A stretch of DNA of 64,000 bases from Sneathiella sp. P13V-1 (GTDB lineage Bacteria; Pseudomonadota; Alphaproteobacteria; Sneathiellales; Sneathiellaceae), in contig NZ_WYEU01000006.1 of NCBI RefSeq assembly GCF_015143595.1, positions 1-64,000 of the forward strand, given 5' to 3'. A program made the translations under genes and the position numbers. Under the pieces are notes generated by a model. The model was not told the origin of the DNA, did not search any database, and was given only the letters and a program-made list of their open reading frames with translations. The number at the start of each line of letters is the position of its first letter. The stretch's first letter is position 1. Positions 53,601-62,697 of the stretch are shown piece after piece.

Positions 53601-54848
53601 CTAGATCGCCTGACGTTCCGCGAGCGATTGCTCTTTCACTGGTAGATGAATAACTGCTGAGAAGACACCAACGGCAATTCCAACCCACCAAACGATGTCG
53701 TATGAACCGAACTGATCGTAAAGCGTGCCCCCCAGGTAGACCCCCAGGAAAGACCCCAGCTGATGGGAGAAAAAGACGATGCCGTACAAAGTTCCCATGT
53801 ATCTGAGGCCGTAAATATGCGCCACCAGACCAGAGGTCAATGGAACTGTTGCCAGCCACAAAGATCCCATAACAAGCGAGAATAAAATCACTGTTGTCGG
53901 TGTCATAGGCAGCATAATGAACAAAATAGATGCAACCGTACGGCCGACATAAATCAGGGAAAGAAGGTATTTTTTAGTGTAGTTCTTCCCCAAAGCCCCT
54001 GCGGCAATTGTTCCCGCTACATTCGCAAGACCGATCAGCGCGATTGCAAACGCCCCCAATGCGGAGGTAGATGAAATGCCTATACCGTTCAAAACACTGT
54101 CAGCAGGAATAGCACTGCAAACTTCCGTGATAAATGCTGGGAAGTGGGCCGTCACAAACCCAAGCTGGAAACCACAGGAAAAGAACCCCAAAAAGATCAT
54201 CGAATAGGAAGGATCGTAAAAAGCCTTCTTCAAAATTCCAGACAAGCTCTCCTCAAGTTCAGCTTTTGAAGCGACAGGCGCATCTGAACGCATTAATGGC
54301 AAGAAGACTAAGACCGCCATAATCGCCACCGCGAAAATCAAGAAGACCTGAGACCAGTTCATGCTTTTAAGCAAATAGTCCGCGACAGGTGGGCCAATGA
54401 TTTGCCCAACAGAACCTGCAGCCGTTGCAATACCAAGCGCCATAGATCTGTTTTCATCTGATGCCGCGCGGCCAACAACCGCCAAAATCACACCAAAACC
54501 AGTTCCTGCGACCCCAAATCCAACCAGAATTTCATAGAATTGATGCTCTAGTGGAGAGACAGCAAAGCTACTCAGCACAAGCCCCAAGGCGTAGACAATT
54601 GCCCCAAGAATAATGGCAAGTTTTTCACCAAATTTTTCCGCGAAGGCACCAAAAATTGGCTGCCCTACACCCCATGCCAAATTCTGAATGGCAATCGCCA
54701 ATGAAAACTCGGTTCGAAGCCAGCCGAATTCCTCAGCAATAGGGATCTGAAAAACCCCGAAACTTGCACGAATAGCGAAACCTGCCATAAGAATGAGGCA
54801 GCCCGCCAGAAGAACCGGCGTGAACAGTTTAGAAGAATTATCGGTCAT
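53601..54848 (-). CDS. MFS transporter
   Basis: A 415-residue 12-helix major facilitator protein of the oxalate/formate or monocarboxylate type. Seen: FGVFQIPIAEEFGWLRTEFS at helix 1-2 and GGTLYDQFGSYDIVWW near the end. Substrate unknown. It is 78 bp downstream of another MFS gene and last in the leftward run that includes mtnA and the aldolase; it may export or import a related organic acid or nucleoside-derived sugar (inference). Confidence 0.87.
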   Translation of the reverse strand: MTDNSSKLFTPVLLAGCLILMAGFAIRASFGVFQIPIAEEFGWLRTEFSLAIAIQNLAWGVGQPIFGAFAEKFGEKLAIILGAIVYALGLVLSSFAVSPLEHQFYEILVGFGVAGTGFGVILAVVGRAASDENRSMALGIATAAGSVGQIIGPPVADYLLKSMNWSQVFLIFAVAIMAVLVFLPLMRSDAPVASKAELEESLSGILKKAFYDPSYSMIFLGFFSCGFQLGFVTAHFPAFITEVCSAIPADSVLNGIGISSTSALGAFAIALIGLANVAGTIAAGALGKNYTKKYLLSLIYVGRTVASILFIMLPMTPTTVILFSLVMGSLWLATVPLTSGLVAHIYGLRYMGTLYGIVFFSHQLGSFLGVYLGGTLYDQFGSYDIVWWVGIAVGVFSAVIHLPVKEQSLAERQAI

Positions 54849-54926
54849 GAGGGTCTATTTGGAATGAATGATCAAATACACCCTAATTCTTATCGCAGAA
54901 GAAAGACTTAAGCAAGTTAGTAATAT

Positions 54927-56129
54927 TTATTCGGCCTTTGGCTGCCTTGAGAATTTGATCGCCAGAAGAAACGCGCCAAGCCCAAGAACGACGACACCTA
55001 AGAAAACTCTCAGGACAAGATCATATCCCCCCTGTTCCCACAACAGTGAGGCCAGAAAAGCCGAAAAAGCTGCTCCAGTAAAAAATGGAACAGAGATAGC
55101 CCCTGATTTTAGACCGAAGTTTTTACCTCCCATCAGTTCACGGCTCACGACCGGTTTCATAATACTCATGACGCCAATGCCACTTCCTTGCAGGATAATA
55201 GATGGGATCAACAACCAAGGGTGAACTGCCGAGTAATAAAGGCAAATAACTGCTGCAAAAGAAAAGACAAAACACCCACAGGCAATGACCAGCCGCGACA
55301 CATATCTTTCAACCAGAAAAACTGCCAGTCGCCCTGCGACCTGCATAGGTCCCATAAAGCTCGCCGCCATCACAGCAAGATCAGGATCAAATTGCCGATC
55401 TTTCAGCATAAGAAGCAGATGATTTATCAACGCCGTGTGGGTCGTGTAGATGAAGGCAAAGGAAAGCGCGAGCGCCCAGAATGTTCCTTCCAGCAAAAAA
55501 TGATAACGCCCCTTATCTACTTCATGCGGCTCATCATGTGTTAGCTCATCCGGTTCAGCATGGCGGGCCAAAGACGTGGTGCCATACCAAATGAGAGGCG
55601 CGGCCCCAAAACAGACAAGGCAGGTAAAGACAAGAACGGCGTTTCTCCAGCCTGCGAGATCAGCCACAAAATGATTGAGCGGAAAAGAGAGAGTTCCAGC
55701 AAGCCCCGCAACCAAGGTAATGATCGTAATATACCGTTGTGCTTTTAAGCCCTTGGTCCTGATTAAGAATGAAAAGCATGGTTCATACAACGCGCCTGCC
55801 ATGCAAATCCCCATCAATATCCAGACAATATAAAACAAGGTCAGACTATCGATGAAATATAAACTGGAGAGGAGCAAACCTCCGGCAAAACACGCAGCGG
55901 TCAGCATTACTGGTCCCCGGCCGCTATCAACAATCCGCCCTGCGAGGGGAGAGAATGCAGCGGACGCCAAGATAGCCATCGTAAAGGCTGCGGTCAGTTC
56001 TGTGCGCGACCACCCAAAGCCGTCTTCCCAATAAACAATCAAAGCCGGAAATATGTAGTAAATCCCTGCCCATACCAGAGTTTGCCCAAGGGCAAGGCTC
56101 CAAATTGCTTGTCTGTCACTTAATGTCAT
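54927..56129 (-). CDS. MFS transporter
   Basis: A 400-residue 12-helix MFS protein. Seen: ALIVYWEDGFGWSRTELTAA and FSPLAGRIVDSGRGPVML (loop 2-3 motif A region). It shares the helix 1-2 FGW-R-TE motif with the next gene, so the two are distant paralogues. It lies 91 bp after the aldolase gene on the same strand. Substrate unknown. Confidence 0.87.
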   Translation of the reverse strand: MTLSDRQAIWSLALGQTLVWAGIYYIFPALIVYWEDGFGWSRTELTAAFTMAILASAAFSPLAGRIVDSGRGPVMLTAACFAGGLLLSSLYFIDSLTLFYIVWILMGICMAGALYEPCFSFLIRTKGLKAQRYITIITLVAGLAGTLSFPLNHFVADLAGWRNAVLVFTCLVCFGAAPLIWYGTTSLARHAEPDELTHDEPHEVDKGRYHFLLEGTFWALALSFAFIYTTHTALINHLLLMLKDRQFDPDLAVMAASFMGPMQVAGRLAVFLVERYVSRLVIACGCFVFSFAAVICLYYSAVHPWLLIPSIILQGSGIGVMSIMKPVVSRELMGGKNFGLKSGAISVPFFTGAAFSAFLASLLWEQGGYDLVLRVFLGVVVLGLGAFLLAIKFSRQPKAE

Positions 56130-56220
56130 TACGGGTGAGGCCTAAAGATGTGTTCTTTTTTGACCAAGCTTAATCGCTTGCGAAAGGCCCGACAATCTTA
56201 AAGCAGTCATTCATTACTTT

Positions 56221-56853
56221 TTAATCTGAAAACTGCCCATACCCTTTGAATTTCTCAATGACGCGATCCATTTCTACATCATCAATCATCTTGCCGCCGC
56301 CTAGCTGTCGGACCATCGCATAAGCTTCACACAGTTTTTCAATTTCCAGCGCCATTGCAAGGGCGGAGGGTAAATCCTCCCCGACCGCTAATAGTCCATG
56401 ATTTCCAAGAAGGCAGGCTTTGCGGTCTTTCATGGCTTCAACTGCTGCCTGAGAAAGTTCTTCTGTGCCAAATGTAAAATATGGGGTGCATCGTATGTCT
56501 TTACCACCCGCCACCGCGACCATGTAATGGAAAGCCGGGACATTTTCTTGCAAACAAGAAACAGCTGTGGCGAATGTGGAATGTGTATGAACGATCGCAC
56601 CAATATCACTGCGACTGGCATATAGATCCTGATGGAACCTCCATTCACTAGAAGGTTTACATCTTCCACTTGATCCACCGGACATATCCATTTGCACCAT
56701 GTCTTCAGGGCTGCACATGTCATAGGCCATCCCTGTCGGTGTAATCAGATAACCGTCTTCACATCTGACACTTACATTACCAGCCGATCCATGATTCAAG
56801 CCGATTTCATTCATTTTTCGTGCTGTGGATAACAGTTTATCTGCAAAAGACAT
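56221..56853 (-). CDS. Class II aldolase (MtnB/fuculose-phosphate aldolase family)
   Basis: A 210-residue zinc aldolase of the AraD/FucA/MtnB superfamily. Seen: GLNHGSAGNVSVR, the catalytic Glu in PSSEWRFHQDLY, zinc ligands HTHS (AIVHTHSTFATAV) and the third His in LLGNHGLLAVG. Its start overlaps the mtnA stop by 1 nt (TAATG), so it surely works with MtnA. Two readings fit: MtnB dehydratase of methionine salvage, or the Ald2-type aldolase of the DHAP shunt that splits 5-deoxy- or 5-methylthio-ribulose 1-phosphate. The FucA-like motifs and absence of other mtn genes in the window favour the second, without proof. Confidence 0.87.
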   Translation of the reverse strand: MSFADKLLSTARKMNEIGLNHGSAGNVSVRCEDGYLITPTGMAYDMCSPEDMVQMDMSGGSSGRCKPSSEWRFHQDLYASRSDIGAIVHTHSTFATAVSCLQENVPAFHYMVAVAGGKDIRCTPYFTFGTEELSQAAVEAMKDRKACLLGNHGLLAVGEDLPSALAMALEIEKLCEAYAMVRQLGGGKMIDDVEMDRVIEKFKGYGQFSD

Positions 56854-57935
56854 TATTCTGCTGCCTCTTTTGGGAATAGATTGCGCAGCGATGATGCGTA
56901 AGGAGCTACCGCAATCCCTTTTTCAGTGATGATACCGGTTACCAGATCTGCAGGTGTCACATCAAATGCTGGATTTGCGACCTTAACAGCTTCAGGTGCG
57001 GTTCGGCGCATCCCAAACTCGGTAACCTCTTCCGATTCACGTTGCTCAATCGGAATGTCAGTCCCACTCATTGTATCAAAATCAATAGTTGATGAAGGGC
57101 AAGCCACATAAAAAGGAATACCGAAATGCTGGGCTAAAATGGCAACACCAAGAGTTCCAATTTTGTTGGCCACATCACCGTTTGCGGCGACCCGATCCGT
57201 GCCGACGATGACCAGATCAATCAGGCCTTGCGCCATCAAGTGTGCAACCATGTTATCTGTGTTTAAAGTGACGTCTATGCCTGCTTGCTGCAGCTCCCAC
57301 GATGTAAGACGTGCGCCCTGCAACAAAGGACGCGTCTCATCCGCATAAACCCGGAACTTTACGCCAGCCGCATGGGCGACATACATAGGGGCAGTTGCCG
57401 TTCCCAATTCAGATGTGGCAAGTGATCCGGCATTGCAATGGGTCAACACGCCCATCCCTTCCTTGATCAGTGGCGCGCCATTTTCCCCCATACCACGGCA
57501 GAGGGCTTTATCTTCTTCATGAATACGGATCGCCTCAGCGACAAGCAAATCATAAAGCGCAGCTGAGTTTTCAGCACCATCAATCATTCGGGAAGCAAAG
57601 TTTTTCATTCGCCGAAGCGCCCATCCAAGATTAACTGCGGTGGGCCGCGCACTGTCTAGATAATCAGATGATTTTTCAAGCTCCCGCATGAATAGATCTA
57701 GCGGTTGAGCACGGTAGGGTTTAAGAGCAACACATAACCCGTAAGCAGCAGCGATACCAATCGCAGGTGCCCCGCGTACTTTCAGAACTTTAATGCCTTG
57801 CCAGACATCTTCGACTGTCTCCATCTTTTCGATGACAGTTTCCAACGGGAGGCGCGTTTGATCGAGCATGAACATCTCTCCCTCCTGCCATGACACGGCC
57901 CGCGGCAATGAGGCTGGCAAAAGTTCCTTGTTCAT
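56853..57935 (-). CDS. mtnA: S-methyl-5-thioribose-1-phosphate isomerase MtnA
   Basis: A 360-residue isomerase, methylthioribose 1-phosphate (or 5-deoxyribose 1-phosphate) to the ribulose form. Seen: VLKVRGAPAIGIAAAYGL, catalytic Cys in VLTHCNAGSLATSELG, YADETRPLLQGARLTSWEL and the catalytic Asp in VGTDRVAANGDVANKIGT. The family is related to eIF2B subunits, but the Cys/Asp pair marks the enzyme. Gene order mtnA-aldolase with no mtnBCDK set suggests the DHAP shunt. Confidence 0.93.
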   Translation of the reverse strand: MNKELLPASLPRAVSWQEGEMFMLDQTRLPLETVIEKMETVEDVWQGIKVLKVRGAPAIGIAAAYGLCVALKPYRAQPLDLFMRELEKSSDYLDSARPTAVNLGWALRRMKNFASRMIDGAENSAALYDLLVAEAIRIHEEDKALCRGMGENGAPLIKEGMGVLTHCNAGSLATSELGTATAPMYVAHAAGVKFRVYADETRPLLQGARLTSWELQQAGIDVTLNTDNMVAHLMAQGLIDLVIVGTDRVAANGDVANKIGTLGVAILAQHFGIPFYVACPSSTIDFDTMSGTDIPIEQRESEEVTEFGMRRTAPEAVKVANPAFDVTPADLVTGIITEKGIAVAPYASSLRNLFPKEAAE

Positions 57936-57946
57936 GACGATCCCCT

Positions 57947-58336
57947 TTAAGTTTTTATTTCTCGCACCTGAAACGGCCCCATCTCAGTGTAGAAGCACCC
58001 ATAATTCTGGATAGAGGCACATTCCTGATAAGGTTCATTATACCCCCAGAGCGCATCCTTCAAGACCTGACCTTCTAAGGTTAGGCTCCAATAGCTGGCA
58101 GTTCCTTTAAAAGGGCAATAGGTTTCCGTATCTGTTGGGGCAAGATAATCTTCTTTAATGGAAGAAAGCGGAAAGTATATTCGCTCAGGATATGTGGATT
58201 CTTTTAAAGAGACGGCTGTATCGCTTCGCGCAATTTCAACGCCGTCAAACTCTACGACATACACTCCTTGAAGCGGCACCAGTTCCATTGGATGATCTGG
58301 GTATTTTATAAACCCGGGTGCCGCCTTCAAAGTCAT
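57947..58336 (-). CDS. DUF427 family protein
   Basis: A 129-residue DUF427 protein with one domain: VVEFDGVEIARSDTAVSLKE, PERIYFPLSSIKED and TYCPFKGTASYWSL, all conserved in the family. Its function is not known. It lies 11 bp upstream of mtnA and 8 bp after ydbL on the same strand, so it appears to be in one transcript with both. Confidence 0.9.
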   Translation of the reverse strand: MTLKAAPGFIKYPDHPMELVPLQGVYVVEFDGVEIARSDTAVSLKESTYPERIYFPLSSIKEDYLAPTDTETYCPFKGTASYWSLTLEGQVLKDALWGYNEPYQECASIQNYGCFYTEMGPFQVREIKT

Positions 58337-58344
58337 CTCAGCAC

Positions 58345-58707
58345 CTACTTCTGAATCCAGTTGCCATCTTTATTCAGGAACCAGCCACCATCAGGAAGGC
58401 GTTTGTATAGCTGTTCACCGTAGATCTCTCCGATCTGTTCCACGCTGACTTTCTGTTCTCTTGCGCGTTGGATATAGAGCTTGCGGCGCTTGCTGTTGAC
58501 CGCTATCACAAATTCCTTTGCACTTTTCGCCCGCGCCCTAGCAAAGCCATCATAGGCTTCACCCACCGCACCGCTCGCACGCAGATCATCAAGCTGATCC
58601 GCTTTGGCAGGCGTCGCGAACATGAACGAGCCTGCCATAACAGCAACACATGCTGTGGCTAAAATTCTCCGACGAGATACTTTTGTTGTTTTCCCTGCGC
58701 TCAACAT
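58345..58707 (-). CDS. ydbL: YdbL-like periplasmic protein (DUF1318)
   Basis: A 120-residue secreted protein. N terminus TKVSRRRILATACVAVMAGS resembles a Tat signal (SRRRIL), with cleavage near ATPAKAD. The mature part LDDLRASGAVGEAYDGF and GGWFLNKDGNWIQK match E. coli YdbL. There YdbL is a periplasmic chaperone that keeps YnbE from multimerising in the absence of YdbH. The frame extends to 58758 inside ynbE, but GGAG before ATG 58707 fixes the start, 1 nt after the ynbE stop. The Tat-like motif is unusual: E. coli YdbL uses Sec. Confidence 0.85.
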   Translation of the reverse strand: MLSAGKTTKVSRRRILATACVAVMAGSFMFATPAKADQLDDLRASGAVGEAYDGFARARAKSAKEFVIAVNSKRRKLYIQRAREQKVSVEQIGEIYGEQLYKRLPDGGWFLNKDGNWIQK

Positions 58708-58708
58708 A

Positions 58709-58930
58709 TCAGAAAATCTCCGAGTTATTTTCAATATCGTCATTAGCCTGCTCTTCAATCTTCAATTTCACTTCAGCATCCAGCTTGATGTTCAGATTGA
58801 TGGTAATAGGCTCGGACGGTGTTTCAACCTTCACGGTCGGGCTACAGGCTTGTAATACAAGCGCTAAACCGGATACCAGACAAAGGCGCGCGATAGTGTC
58901 AGATACAGTCACTTCATGTCCTATATTCAT
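58709..58930 (-). CDS. ynbE: YnbE-like outer-membrane lipoprotein
   Basis: A 73-residue lipoprotein: hydrophobic leader and lipobox LVLQAC, then PTVKVETPSEPITINLNIKL and an acidic end (NDDIENNSEIF), closely matching E. coli YnbE. YnbE sits in the outer membrane and joins the C terminus of YdbH to complete a bridge for phospholipid movement. It overlaps the ydbH stop by 4 nt (ATGA). It is too short to be noticed by length alone, but the motif match is good. Confidence 0.88.
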   Translation of the reverse strand: MNIGHEVTVSDTIARLCLVSGLALVLQACSPTVKVETPSEPITINLNIKLDAEVKLKIEEQANDDIENNSEIF

Positions 58931-61539
58931 TTTTTTCGGTCCCTCACGGTAGCACGCAGTGCCTCTTCGGACAAGCGATAGGCTTCCAGTATTGTGTTGA
59001 ATATCTTATCTAAATTTGTCGAAAGATTGACATTGAGAACAACCGGACGATTATTCTCTACATTGGGGTTGCCACCTTTTGCGCTGAGCGCAATGACATC
59101 TTCACCTGTCTCAGGTTTATTAATTTCCAGAGATAAGTGCGAATAGTTGAAATTTTCCAGGATATCCAGCAGCAGCTTCGTCTGCTCTCCCCCAAGGGAT
59201 AGAGCTTCTCTTGCCTGATCGGATTTCATTTTAACGACACCCGGCCCATCTGCTGCCAGTTTCCCATTTTCAATGATGAGTTTGTTACCATCGAACCGAA
59301 GGGGAATTCGCCCGCTAAGAGCTCCTGTAGCAACAACATCCTCAAACTCTCCAAGAGACATAAGCTCTTCTAAAGAGAGTTTATAAAAATTCATCTGCAA
59401 ATCATTGGTTTCATTTGCAAGGTCGATCACGCCATCTCTAATCTCTGCAGCTCCACCAAAGATCTGCAACAACAACCGATCAATAAATAGGACTGGGGCG
59501 TCTTTGTCTTGAAACACTCTAAAGCTAAGTTCCGGGTCATTGATGGGCAGCCCCGCGAATATTCGCCGCGCAGTGATTGTCTGAGCTTTGGAAATCTTAA
59601 TGGGTAACAACTGATCTACTTCAATCGTGCCGTTGACCCCTTCGATAAATATTCCATCTCTTTCCATATCCAATGCATCTATAGAAACTCGCGCATCTCC
59701 AGTGACCACCCCTGCGCTCCACTGTATATTCGCGGTGCCGCCCACATCTCCATCCAAAATGAGGTTACCAGTGTCTATTTTTGCCAAATCTTGGACTTGG
59801 AGCCCGTCCCTTGAAAAAGGAATATCCCAAAGTTCAACTTTCACGCTTCCATTAGATTTGGAAAGTAAATGTTTTCCATCCCAACTCAACAAAGGTCCGG
59901 TTATATCTGTCGTTCCTTGACCCTTGAAGGTCACTTCGTTCAAGTTAAAACTTCCGGTACTTTTAACTGTCACCGGAAGTTTCCAAGGTACATTTTGAAA
60001 ACCAGATAGCTTCAAATTGGACAGCGAATAGGTTCCTGCTTGCAGACTTTCATCTATCGTTGCGTTTATTGTTCCGCCATTAAAACTGGCGCGATACCCT
60101 TTAAAACGGGATCTGCCAACAAGTTTATCGACAGTGACATTTATTTGATTTCCCGGTTGATAGTCCTTTGCTTTCACTCGAAAGCCCAAACGGTCGATAA
60201 CGCCTTCCGGTGTTGTGACGTTCAAGCCTTTGCCCGCCAATTTAAATTTGGAAATATTGGTCTTATTCGGCGCTATATCCGCCTCAACCCCTCCTGAAAT
60301 CTGGCCGTTTATTTTGATATCAACAGGCCAAGACTTACCAAAAAGTTTTAGAGGGTCAATTCCTTTACCCCCAACCTTGAGTTTATGTAGTTGCGCGGAA
60401 ACTTTAGCCGCATTTTCAGGCAACTGGAAATCAAGCATGTAATCAACAGCCAACACCTCACCCGATGATATCAATTCACCGCCTAACGCCAAGTGTTGAC
60501 CATCGAATGAACCGCTATATGTGGTTTCCAAGGCTGGCAAGACGTAATCTTCTCCAGGAAGAGTTGCTTTACCGACCTTCAAGTCTCCATCAAACAGCAA
60601 CCCATCTTTTTCACTATCTTCAAACGGAAAGCGCCCTTTGACCCTAAAATGTGACGCTACATCCCCTGTCAGCAAAGGGAGTTTAAGATCAGGGTAGAAA
60701 TGAGACGGCTGCAAACCTTCTGGTGTGAATGAGAAATGCTCTAGCTTCAGGTCAGCTTCAACTATTTCTGAAGTGCGATGATAGGTCGCTGAAAAATCTG
60801 CATTCGCGGAGGCATTGGGTGCATTTGCCTTAACTGAAAAATTCGCAAATTCTTTACCTAAATCACCGGAAACAAGCACATTCAGTAAGGGGATTTCAGC
60901 CCCAAGAAATTCAGATTGAACAGTAAACTGGGTAGGTGACAATTTGAAGCGTTCATCTTGAAGATCACCAGAGAAGAGGAGATTTCCAGCCCGTATCTCA
61001 GTCCATTTCTCAAATTTTTTGTACTTTCCTCCAACCCGCATTTTAATATCAAGGGTTCGACTTCCTGTAATTTGACCTTCTAGAGTGGCCACAAGATCTG
61101 TATCTTCAGATTTGGCGACAACATCAATTTCTTTAAAGACAACATCCGGTATTTCTAACGGTTCCGCCGCAGGCTCATCACTCTTGCTTTGGCCAGCCAC
61201 TGCCTGCAGTTCCCTCCAAATGCCGCTTTCAGGCTTGCTGATATCAATCACCCCTCTTGGGATGATAATTTCTTTGAGGTTTACATTCGACCAATCCTCA
61301 ATCTGATAACTTACCGTCACTTCAGAAAGGGAGATTTCGTGACCTAACTGGACCTCGGATAATTTGGCAGATGAAAGATCCAGTTCGCTAACCTGTACTG
61401 AGGCATTTGCAATCCCAAGATCATCAATCACGACTTCAACAACTGAATTGATGATGGGAACACGAAACGCCCAAACCAGCGCACTTCCCGCGGCGATTAC
61501 CGCAATCAACACTGCCAGTATTTTGAGCGCCTTACTCAT
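58927..61539 (-). CDS. ydbH: YdbH-like AsmA-family intermembrane protein
   Basis: An 870-residue protein with one N-terminal anchor (KALKILAVLIAVIAAGSALV) and a long periplasmic beta-rich repeat region typical of AsmA-like/RBG bridges. The C-terminal region about 640-840 is the YdbH dicarboxylate-transport-named domain (LSGRIPLRFDGNKLIIENGKL). In E. coli YdbH, with TamB and YhdP, moves phospholipids to the outer membrane. The frame opens at 61605, but GGGGA before ATG 61539 and the anchor just after it decide the start. First gene of ydbH-ynbE-ydbL; divergent from the Crp/Fnr gene. Confidence 0.88.
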   Translation of the reverse strand: MSKALKILAVLIAVIAAGSALVWAFRVPIINSVVEVVIDDLGIANASVQVSELDLSSAKLSEVQLGHEISLSEVTVSYQIEDWSNVNLKEIIIPRGVIDISKPESGIWRELQAVAGQSKSDEPAAEPLEIPDVVFKEIDVVAKSEDTDLVATLEGQITGSRTLDIKMRVGGKYKKFEKWTEIRAGNLLFSGDLQDERFKLSPTQFTVQSEFLGAEIPLLNVLVSGDLGKEFANFSVKANAPNASANADFSATYHRTSEIVEADLKLEHFSFTPEGLQPSHFYPDLKLPLLTGDVASHFRVKGRFPFEDSEKDGLLFDGDLKVGKATLPGEDYVLPALETTYSGSFDGQHLALGGELISSGEVLAVDYMLDFQLPENAAKVSAQLHKLKVGGKGIDPLKLFGKSWPVDIKINGQISGGVEADIAPNKTNISKFKLAGKGLNVTTPEGVIDRLGFRVKAKDYQPGNQINVTVDKLVGRSRFKGYRASFNGGTINATIDESLQAGTYSLSNLKLSGFQNVPWKLPVTVKSTGSFNLNEVTFKGQGTTDITGPLLSWDGKHLLSKSNGSVKVELWDIPFSRDGLQVQDLAKIDTGNLILDGDVGGTANIQWSAGVVTGDARVSIDALDMERDGIFIEGVNGTIEVDQLLPIKISKAQTITARRIFAGLPINDPELSFRVFQDKDAPVLFIDRLLLQIFGGAAEIRDGVIDLANETNDLQMNFYKLSLEELMSLGEFEDVVATGALSGRIPLRFDGNKLIIENGKLAADGPGVVKMKSDQAREALSLGGEQTKLLLDILENFNYSHLSLEINKPETGEDVIALSAKGGNPNVENNRPVVLNVNLSTNLDKIFNTILEAYRLSEEALRATVRDRKK

Positions 61540-61694
61540 GTATTCCCCAGTCTTAGAAACCTGCTCAGAACAATAACAAAATGTTTTATTTAATAGGTCA
61601 GCCACATGATGCTAGCATAAAGAATAAACAAATCTCTTCTCAAAAGCCGCATCCCCTATTACCCTTAAAACACTGTACATATTATGGGGCGAAT

Positions 61695-62357
61695 ATGACA
61701 ACTAACTGGATCGCAGAATTTGCTGAGCTGAGTGAACTGGCGGCACCTGATCAGGAATACTTAAGCGCACATTGTAAAGAACTTACATTGCCAGAGGGGC
61801 AAACTGTTTTTGCACCGGGAATGGAGGCGGAGAATTTTCTGCTCTTACGCTCAGGCATTGTGAAGGTCGTGCAGATTTCAAACTCCGGCCGCGAGATAGT
61901 GCTCTATCGCGTAGGCAGTGGAGAGACATGCATCCTGACTACAAGCTGTCTTTTATCCCGGGACAGCTACAGCGCTGAAGCAATTACAGAAACAGAAGTT
62001 GTCGCCCTTGTTATGCCTCGCGCTGCTTTTAATGATCTTCTAGCCCGATCAGAAGGGTTTCGAACATTTGTCTTCTCCAACTATGCAAACCGCATTTCAT
62101 CTCTCATTCATCTGGTAGAGGAAGTAACGTTTGAACGAATAGATAAAAGGCTCGCTCAAAAGATCGCGATCATGGCGAAAGACAATAATCCGATCAATTC
62201 CACCCATCAGAAACTGGCAACTGAGCTTGGCAGCGCGCGCGAGGTGATCAGTAGGCATTTAAAAGAATTTGAAAGGCGTGGATGGGTCACCGTAGGGCGT
62301 GGCCAAATCCACATCAACGATTTGGATCTTCTAAATCAGTTTGCAGAAGAAAAATAA
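61695..62357 (+). CDS. Crp/Fnr family transcriptional regulator
   Basis: A 220-residue Crp/Fnr protein: cyclic-nucleotide-like beta-roll (LPEGQTVFAPGMEAENFLLL, VKVVQISNSGREIVLYRVGS) and C-terminal HTH (INSTHQKLATELGSAREVIS, RHLKEFERRGWV). It lacks the N-terminal four-Cys Fnr cluster motif, but has a Cys pair in GETCILTTSCLLS that could sense redox or persulfide. ATG 61695 has GGGGC upstream; the frame extends upstream without a start in keeping with the family. A DUF2892 gene follows after 82 bp and is its likely target. Confidence 0.88.
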   Translation: MTTNWIAEFAELSELAAPDQEYLSAHCKELTLPEGQTVFAPGMEAENFLLLRSGIVKVVQISNSGREIVLYRVGSGETCILTTSCLLSRDSYSAEAITETEVVALVMPRAAFNDLLARSEGFRTFVFSNYANRISSLIHLVEEVTFERIDKRLAQKIAIMAKDNNPINSTHQKLATELGSAREVISRHLKEFERRGWVTVGRGQIHINDLDLLNQFAEEK

Positions 62358-62439
62358 CCTCCGGTGACATAGTCACAGACAGTTCTGATCGACCTTTGTA
62401 ATTTATGTTCATTATCAGCTTTGATCGCGGAGACGAACA

Positions 62440-62631
62440 ATGAGCAAGAACGAAGGTACAATCGACAGAATTTTACGCATTATTGGCGGTATTATCCTGT
62501 TATCCCTGACTGTTGTAGGCCCCGAAACCCCATGGGGCTATATTGGATTGGTTCCGCTTCTGACGGGTCTTGTTGGATACTGCCCGCTTTATAGCATCCT
62601 TGGTATCTGCACCCTGAAAAAAGCTGCGTAA
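62440..62631 (+). CDS. DUF2892 small membrane protein
   Basis: A 63-residue protein with two helices: IDRILRIIGGIILLSLTVVG and YIGLVPLLTGLVGYCPLYSILGI (one with the conserved G-CPLY motif), typical of DUF2892/YgaP C-terminal-like proteins. Known relatives are often fused or linked to rhodanese and sulfide-stress regulators. It follows the Crp/Fnr gene. Two Cys (GYCPLY, GICTLKK) might take part in thiol or persulfide chemistry; inferred only. Confidence 0.88.
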   Translation: MSKNEGTIDRILRIIGGIILLSLTVVGPETPWGYIGLVPLLTGLVGYCPLYSILGICTLKKAA

Positions 62632-62697
62632 TACCTCCTGTGGTAGGGGGATTTTTCTTCCCTTCTTGAAGTCCCCCTATCCTTCGGATTGATGCCC

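Noticed and set aside
62644-62679. TAGGGGGA/TCCCCCTA repeat after the DUF2892 gene
   Set aside because: Loop of about 20 nt and T-run inside the loop rather than after the stem; could be a weak terminator but not convincing.
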